Below are positions 6,352 to 10,713 of a stretch of DNA of 10,713 bases, in pieces (the first letter of the stretch is position 1; each line of letters starts with the position of its first letter). Source of the stretch: an uncultured Flavobacteriales bacterium (GTDB lineage: Bacteria > Bacteroidota > Bacteroidia > Flavobacteriales_D > Sanyastnellaceae); assembly GCA_937890245.1 (NCBI GenBank), contig CALACF010000437.1, positions 1-10,713 on the forward strand, read 5' to 3'. The position numbers and the translations under genes were made by a program. The notes under the pieces are model-generated. The model was given only the letters and a program-made list of their open reading frames with translations, was not told the origin of the DNA and made no database searches.

Positions 6352-7850
6352 GACTCGAAAATCTCGGGGCGCATCTGCGGGAAAAGCAGGACCTCTTGGA
6401 TGGAGGTCTGGCCCGTGAGCATCATGACGAGGCGATCGACCCCGATACCGACGCCACTGGTAGGCGGCATGCCGTACTCGAGGGCGCGCAAGAAGTCCTG
6501 GTCAACAAACATCGCCTCATCGTCGCCGCGTTCCATGAGGGCGACTTGGGCTTCGAAACGCTCGCGCTGGTCGATGGGGTCGTTGAGCTCGCTGTAGGCG
6601 TTGGCCACTTCTGTGCCGGCAATGAAGAGCTCGAAGCGTTCGGTGTACCTCGGGTTGTCGCGATGCGCCTTGCAAAGCGGCGACATTTCGATGGGGTAAT
6701 CCGTGATGAAAGTGGGCTGCACATAATGGCGCTCGCAATGTTCGCCGAACAGCTCGTCGATGAGCTTGCCTTTTCCCATGGAGTCGTCGATTTCCATGCC
6801 CAAGTTTTTGCATGCAGCTCGCAGGCCGTCCTCGTCCAGGCCGTCGATGTCCACTTTTGCGTATTCCAATATCGCATCGCGCATGGTGACCCGCGCGTAC
6901 GGCGGCGCAAAATTGATGGTTGTGCCTGCGAGTTCCGCGCGGGTTTCGCCATGGACCGCTTGACAAACATTGGCCAGCAACTGCTCCATCTCCGTCATCA
7001 TCCAGCGGTAGTCCTTGTAGGCCACATAGAGCTCCATGATGGTGAACTCCGGGTTGTGCGTGCGGTCCATGCCCTCGTTGCGGAAGTTGCGAGAGAACTC
7101 GTAGACGCCCTCGAAACCACCTACAATCAAGCGCTTGAGGTAGAGTTCGTTGGCAATGCGCAGGTACAGTTGGCTGTCCAGAGCGTTGTGATGCGTGATG
7201 AAAGGGCGGGCGGCTGCGCCACCAGGAATGGCCTGCAGAACCGGGGTGTCAACCTCGAGCCAGCCTTTCTCGCTGAAGGTGTCACGCATCGCTTGGATCA
7301 CGCGCGAGCGCGCCTCAAATGTCTTGCGCACCTCAGGGTTCACGACCAAATCCACATAGCGCATGCGGTAGCGCAACTCGGGATCCGTGAACGCATCGTG
7401 TACCACACCGTCGTCGTCGGTCTTGGGTGATGGCAGCGGGCGAATCGCCTTGGAAAGCACAGTCAACTTGCGCACGCGCAAGCTCGGCTCGCCTGTTTTG
7501 GTCAGAAAAGTCTCGCCCTCAACCCCGATAAAATCGCCCCGGTCCAGCAACTTTTTGAAGACCGTATTGTACAGCACCTTGTCCTCGCTCTCGCAAATCT
7601 CGTCGCGGTTGATATACAATTGGAAGGTCCCCGTGCTGTCCTGCAACGAGGCAAATGAAGCCTTGCCCATGATCCGCCGCGTCATCAAGCGACCGGCCAG
7701 CACGACCTGCAGCCCTTCTTCAAAACCTTCAGTCAAGTCGGCGGCCTTATATGTTGCCTTGAATTCCGCGGCTGGGTAGGGGTCAATACCAAGTTCGCGC
7801 ATCTGCGCAAGGGATTCGATGCGGAGGCGCTCCTGTTCTGATCGTTGCAT
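6348..7850 (-). CDS. lysS: lysyl-tRNA synthetase (class II)
   Basis: Charges tRNA-Lys with lysine using ATP, in the cytoplasm; normally a homodimer. The protein has 500 residues, close to the 505 of E. coli LysS. An N-terminal OB-fold anticodon-binding domain (about 48-135, with VLAGRLMTRRIMGKASFASL and FQLYINRDE) is followed by the class II catalytic core. Motif 1 lies around 176-205, ending in GWLEVDTPVLQ. Motif 2 is FRNEGMDRTHNPEFTIMELY at 256-275. Motif 3 is around GIGVDRLVMML, starting at 468. The AGTEVANAYSELNDP segment (411-425) is the usual lysine-site region. The start ATG is at 7850-7848, just downstream of a candidate promoter box with only 4 bases between, which suggests a very short or absent leader. 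The C26-family lipoprotein gene follows with a 4-base overlap. As I recall, many Bacteroidota LysS proteins carry a C-terminal extension of some 60-70 residues; none is present here. Confidence 0.97.
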   Translation of the reverse strand: MQRSEQERLRIESLAQMRELGIDPYPAAEFKATYKAADLTEGFEEGLQVVLAGRLMTRRIMGKASFASLQDSTGTFQLYINRDEICESEDKVLYNTVFKKLLDRGDFIGVEGETFLTKTGEPSLRVRKLTVLSKAIRPLPSPKTDDDGVVHDAFTDPELRYRMRYVDLVVNPEVRKTFEARSRVIQAMRDTFSEKGWLEVDTPVLQAIPGGAAARPFITHHNALDSQLYLRIANELYLKRLIVGGFEGVYEFSRNFRNEGMDRTHNPEFTIMELYVAYKDYRWMMTEMEQLLANVCQAVHGETRAELAGTTINFAPPYARVTMRDAILEYAKVDIDGLDEDGLRAACKNLGMEIDDSMGKGKLIDELFGEHCERHYVQPTFITDYPIEMSPLCKAHRDNPRYTERFELFIAGTEVANAYSELNDPIDQRERFEAQVALMERGDDEAMFVDQDFLRALEYGMPPTSGVGIGVDRLVMMLTGQTSIQEVLLFPQMRPEIFES

Positions 7851-7854
7851 GCCA

Positions 7855-7862
7855 CAAAACTA
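7855..7862 (-). promoter_or_regulatory. candidate -7 promoter box for lysS
   Basis: On the minus strand these bases read TAGTTTTG, an exact match to the Bacteroidota -7 consensus TAnnTTTG. The box ends 4 bases before the lysS ATG. A start of transcription a few bases after the box would fall at or within a base or two of the ATG, so the message would be leaderless or nearly so. I do not see a good -33 TTTG element at the usual distance, so the call rests on the -7 match and its position. Confidence 0.45.
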
Positions 7863-7889
7863 ATTCGCGGCGGCTTGCGAGACGTGCGG

Positions 7890-7897
7890 TATTTTTG
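7890..7897 (+). promoter_or_regulatory. candidate -7 promoter box for the PGI/PMI-lipB-hydrolase operon
   Basis: The bases read TATTTTTG, an exact match to TAnnTTTG, 17 bases before the ATG at 7915, which would give a leader of roughly ten bases. A TTG at 7875-7877 is the nearest -33-like element, but it is closer than the usual spacing of about 19-21 bases. The box overlaps the start of a short inverted repeat (TTGC-TGC-GCAA, 7895-7905) that would sit around the transcription start. No Shine-Dalgarno sequence precedes the ATG. Confidence 0.45.
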
Positions 7898-7914
7898 CTG
7901 CGCAACCCTTTCTT

Positions 7915-8925
7915 ATGCAGGAGCTCGTCAACACCTTTCCCGATCAACTCGATGCAGCGTATGCCAATCTTTCTCGGCACCCGCTCGCATCGGCACCGTT
8001 CGCCCCATCCGGCGGCCCATGGAAGCAAGTGCTGGTGCTCGGAATGGGCGGCTCAGGCATCGGTGGAGCCGTAGCCGCCAAGCTCTTGGCTGGCACTTCC
8101 TCCCTGCCCATCCACACCTGTTCGGATTACAGCATCCCCGCTTGGGTGGGGCCCGAAACGGCCGTCATCGCTTGCTCCTACTCGGGCAACACCGAAGAAA
8201 CGCTTGCTGCAGTCGAACAATGCGCCCAGCGCGGAGCCCGCATGGCCTGCGTTACTGGCGACAGTGTGTCGAGCCAACTTGCGGCGCTCGCGGCGGCGTC
8301 CAGCTGGCCCTGCGTGAAAATTCCAGCCGGCCATCCGCCGCGCTCCCAGTTCGGCCACGGCTTCGCAGCTCTACTTCACCACCTCGTAGCCCTGGGCGCC
8401 GCTCCAGCCTCACTCTCCGAACAGTGGCCCGCCATTGCAGCCCAACTCCGAAATTCAGCCGCCGACATCCTCGCGGCCACAAGCACGCTCGCAGCCGCCT
8501 TGGACGGCCGCCAGATTCTTCTCTACGGCGCCTCCCAGCAGGCCGCCGTCCTCACGCGGTGGCGCCAACAATTGAACGAGAACTCCAAACTCCTGGTCAA
8601 CCATCACGTCTTCCCCGAGATGAATCACAACGAGCTCGTCGGCTGGGAAAGCGGAAGCTCCGATCACGCCGCCGTCTTGCTCCACAGCCCAGACGACCCC
8701 CACCGCACGCGGACCCGCATGGATCTATGCGCCCAAATTTTTACGGAAGCGGGAGCCGGCGTCCACACCCTCGAACTCGAAGGGGCCACCCCCCTGGCGC
8801 GCGTCCTGTTTGCGGTCCACTGGGGCGACCAGCTTTCCGTCCAATTGGCCGCTCTCCATGGAACGGACCCCGTATGCATTCGTCACATTGACCACCTCAA
8901 ACGTGAGCTCTCCAACCTCGACTAA
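7915..8925 (+). CDS. bifunctional phosphoglucose/phosphomannose isomerase (SIS domain family)
   Basis: Cytoplasmic isomerase interconverting fructose 6-phosphate with glucose 6-phosphate and with mannose 6-phosphate, feeding glycolysis and sugar-nucleotide synthesis. The protein has 336 residues with two SIS-type halves. The first carries the phosphate/sugar-binding motifs GMGGSGIGG (43-51) and SYSGNTEET (88-96). The second carries PEMNHNE (234-240). Glu235, His251 and Lys329 are spaced almost exactly as the catalytic Glu203, His219 and Lys298 of the Pyrobaculum enzyme of this class, as I recall them. This is the small archaeal/bacterial PGI/PMI type, not the 550-residue classical Pgi. ATG 7915 lies just after a candidate -7 box; lipB begins inside its last codons. 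The coding strand is unusually C-rich compared with the left block. Whether both activities are present cannot be read from sequence. Confidence 0.9.
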   Translation: MQELVNTFPDQLDAAYANLSRHPLASAPFAPSGGPWKQVLVLGMGGSGIGGAVAAKLLAGTSSLPIHTCSDYSIPAWVGPETAVIACSYSGNTEETLAAVEQCAQRGARMACVTGDSVSSQLAALAAASSWPCVKIPAGHPPRSQFGHGFAALLHHLVALGAAPASLSEQWPAIAAQLRNSAADILAATSTLAAALDGRQILLYGASQQAAVLTRWRQQLNENSKLLVNHHVFPEMNHNELVGWESGSSDHAAVLLHSPDDPHRTRTRMDLCAQIFTEAGAGVHTLELEGATPLARVLFAVHWGDQLSVQLAALHGTDPVCIRHIDHLKRELSNLD

Positions 8926-9676
8926 GCCCACGACCATTCCCACGGTTCGCCTCCAGGACCTCGGAAAGCTCGCGTACAAACCCGCTTGGGATCTCCAAGA
9001 GCGGCTCTTCAAATCGTCGGTCGACCTCAAAATCGCGCGCCGACGGGCCGGCATCTCCGAGCGCGACCTCGACCCGGAACGCCCCGACCTCCCGCTTCCC
9101 ACAAACCATCTACTGTTTGTCGAGCACCCCCACGTTCTCACCCTGGGAAAAAGTGGCGACCCCAACCATTTGGTCGTTTCTCAACAACGACTTCAGGAAC
9201 TCGGTGTCGAGTATTATCCCATCAATCGCGGCGGCGACATCACCTACCACGGCCCAGGCCAACTCGTCGGTTATCCCCTCCTTGACCTCGACCAGTTCTT
9301 CACCGACATCGGCCGCTACCTCCGCCTGCTCGAAGAGGCAATCATCCTGACCTGTGCGGACTGGGGCGTCACAACTGGCCGCATCGATGGGCTTACGGGC
9401 GTGTGGGTGGACCCCGAAGCCGGATTGGCCGCGCGAAAAATCTGCGCGATGGGCGTCAAATGCAGCCGCTGGGTCACCATGCACGGCTTTGCATTCAACC
9501 TGAAAACCGACTTGGACTTCTTCCGATTGATCGTCCCATGTGGCATCACCGGCCGCGGCGTCACAACCTTAGAGCGCGAAAGCAGCCGCCCCGTCGACAT
9601 TGAAGAAGTCAAGGCCGCTTTCTCGCGTCACTTTATGAACTTATTTGCCTGTCGCCTCGAACCTTCTCTGCCATGA
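8903..9676 (+). CDS. lipB: octanoyl-[acyl-carrier-protein]:protein N-octanoyltransferase LipB
   Basis: Transfers the octanoyl group from acyl carrier protein to the lipoyl domains of 2-oxoacid dehydrogenases and the glycine cleavage H protein, the first step of lipoate assembly; LipA then inserts sulfur. It has 257 residues from GTG 8903. Signatures are FVEHPHVLTLGKSG in the N-terminal half, GGDITYHGPGQLVGYP at 110-125, the catalytic Lys179 in RKICAMG, and the catalytic Cys213 in IVPCGITGRG. The conserved core begins at RLQDLG, about 15 residues after the chosen start. No ATG lies between that core and 8858, so GTG 8903 (23-base overlap with the isomerase gene) is the most plausible start; ATG 8858 and a rare ATT at 8936 are alternatives. 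The stop overlaps the next gene's ATG (ATGA), so the three genes on this strand are probably co-translated. The function call is secure; only the start is uncertain. Confidence 0.94.
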   Translation: MSSPTSTKPTTIPTVRLQDLGKLAYKPAWDLQERLFKSSVDLKIARRRAGISERDLDPERPDLPLPTNHLLFVEHPHVLTLGKSGDPNHLVVSQQRLQELGVEYYPINRGGDITYHGPGQLVGYPLLDLDQFFTDIGRYLRLLEEAIILTCADWGVTTGRIDGLTGVWVDPEAGLAARKICAMGVKCSRWVTMHGFAFNLKTDLDFFRLIVPCGITGRGVTTLERESSRPVDIEEVKAAFSRHFMNLFACRLEPSLP

Positions 9677-10713
9677 ACAAATTCGCTCGTCTTCTAATAG
9701 GCACTTTCGTCCTTGCGACCCTCGCGTACGCCGCCTCACTTGCCACTGGTAACGAGCACATGTGGCGCGGCTTGCGCCAATCCTGGATGCGCGGCGCCCA
9801 GAATGCCCAAGTCGACGACCTGCAGTTTCAACAGACCCATAACGTCCCGGCCACCAATCCGAAGCCATGGCCAAATCACGCGCGCTATAGTCAGGTTGGC
9901 TTAACGCCCGCCCAGATAGACTCCACCCAAGCTGACCGCACAGTAGGAATCGTGCTGATCCATAACGACTCCCTGCTGTTCGAGTGGATCAACCCCGACA
10001 TCGCAGGCGCCGATACGATGCGCTGCAACTCGTTTTCTGCCGCCAAAACGCTCACAGCCCTGGCAATCGGCGCTGCTGAAGACCGCGGATTGCTCTCAAC
10101 AAAAGAACGCGTAAGCAAATACTTGCCCCGATTCCAAGGCGGCGCCAACGGCAAGCTCACCATCGAACAGGTGCTGCAAATGCGGAGCAGTATCCCCTTC
10201 GGTGAGAATTACAGGGACCCCTTTGGCTTCATGGCCAAATGCTACTATGGCCAAGACATCTTCTCGCTGATGCCCGGTTATGAGGTCGAGGACAAGCCGG
10301 GGACGCCTTGGAAGTATCAGGGCGGAAACACGCTCCTTTTGCACGAAATTTTGCGGAAAGTGACCGGAAAAACGCTCTCAACGTGGTTTTCTGAGACAAT
10401 TTGGAGTCCGTGCGAAGCGACACAGGACGCAAAATGGGGCGTGGACGAGAAGGGGATCGAAAGAAATTTTGCCGCCTTTTACTCCACTGCTCTCAATTTT
10501 TCCAAGGTGGGAAACATGACGCTCAACGGTGGCGTAGTCGGAGGCGCAAGGGTGGTTTCTGAGGACTTCATTCGGCGCATGACAACCCCCATCGGCCAAC
10601 TTTCTGACGGCACCGACATCCAGCACTATGGATACCAAACATGGCTCGGGAACCATCGTGGGCACGCGTTCCACGTGTACATCGGTTTACACGGCCAATA
10701 CATCATTTGCATA
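9673..10713 (+). CDS. exported serine hydrolase of the beta-lactamase/class C fold, 3' end outside window
   Basis: The open frame runs for 347 codons to the window edge without a stop. The N-terminus has Lys3/Arg6, a hydrophobic stretch about 7-24 and an AYA site (18-20), so it is a secreted protein or a membrane-anchored one. The serine hydrolase (penicillin-binding protein fold) motifs are SxxK as Ser122-Ala-Ala-Lys125 in CNSFSAAKTLTAL, and the tyrosine motif Tyr215-Q-G-G-N in WKYQGGN. The region LSTKERVSKYLPRF followed by LTIEQVLQMRS is typical of the beta-lactamase-like/6-aminohexanoate-dimer hydrolase group. The third motif (usually KTG or HxG) appears to be the Gly338-Leu-His340-Gly341-Gln segment close to the window end. 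Substrate unknown: a peptidase, esterase or amidase are all possible, and a resistance beta-lactamase is not indicated. The ATG overlaps the lipB stop by four bases. The full length should be about 20-40 residues more than is seen. Confidence 0.85.
   Translation, partial: MNKFARLLIGTFVLATLAYAASLATGNEHMWRGLRQSWMRGAQNAQVDDLQFQQTHNVPATNPKPWPNHARYSQVGLTPAQIDSTQADRTVGIVLIHNDSLLFEWINPDIAGADTMRCNSFSAAKTLTALAIGAAEDRGLLSTKERVSKYLPRFQGGANGKLTIEQVLQMRSSIPFGENYRDPFGFMAKCYYGQDIFSLMPGYEVEDKPGTPWKYQGGNTLLLHEILRKVTGKTLSTWFSETIWSPCEATQDAKWGVDEKGIERNFAAFYSTALNFSKVGNMTLNGGVVGGARVVSEDFIRRMTTPIGQLSDGTDIQHYGYQTWLGNHRGHAFHVYIGLHGQYIICI

Noticed and set aside
6204..7430. Long open frame (408 codons) on the + strand
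   Set aside because: It lies antisense to lysS and the start of the C26 lipoprotein gene, both of which have full family motifs. Its translation shows no motif I recognise, and it mirrors codon phase in GC-rich DNA.
7845..8891. Open frame of 348 codons on the + strand in another frame of the isomerase gene
   Set aside because: Its translation is rich in Arg, Pro and Ser with no domain, as expected for a shifted frame of a C-rich gene; the overlapping isomerase frame has clear SIS motifs.

Overview
This is a GC-rich stretch (clearly above 50% by eye) that is almost entirely coding. It carries eleven protein genes and no RNA genes, insertion sequences or CRISPR arrays that I can see. The genes and signals point to a member of Bacteroidota, perhaps Flavobacteriales, but I cannot place it more finely. 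The reasons are: three lipoprotein signal peptides; translation starts without clear Shine-Dalgarno sequences; two exact TAnnTTTG boxes (the Bacteroidota-type -7 promoter element) in the one divergent intergenic region; and the gene content itself (a PGI/PMI-type sugar isomerase, a MiaE-type tRNA hydroxylase, and a tryptophan dioxygenase beside an M23 peptidase). This placement is an inference.

Left block, 1-5475, all on the + strand and tightly packed: the C-terminal part of an Xaa-Pro aminopeptidase (PepP type, cut by the window edge), a MiaE-type tRNA hydroxylase, a lipoprotein ending in a TlpA/ResA-like thioredoxin domain, a RidA-family deaminase, a tryptophan 2,3-dioxygenase, and a lipoprotein M23 peptidase. 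Gaps range from overlaps of a few bases to 80 bases, so much of this block could be one transcript. The RidA protein has the length and motifs of 2-aminomuconate deaminases. Together with the dioxygenase it suggests part of an oxidative tryptophan (kynurenine) breakdown route, though the middle enzymes are not in the window.

Centre block, 5482-7850, on the - strand: lysyl-tRNA synthetase, followed with a 4-base GTGA overlap by a lipoprotein of the class I glutamine amidotransferase (peptidase C26) family. This pair converges on the M23 gene with only 6 bases between the stop codons.

Right block, 7915 to the end, on the + strand: bifunctional phosphoglucose/phosphomannose isomerase, octanoyltransferase LipB, and an exported beta-lactamase-fold serine hydrolase cut by the window end. 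These overlap one another and probably form an operon. The 64 bases between lysS and the isomerase gene hold both candidate promoters, facing opposite ways.

Most genes are housekeeping or common accessory genes, and I see no clear new multi-gene system. The points most worth following up are the M23 protein, in which the usual HxH zinc/catalytic motif reads H-V-C, and the exported amidotransferase tied to lysS. After those come the uncharacterised N-terminal half of the thioredoxin lipoprotein and the probable leaderless start of lysS.
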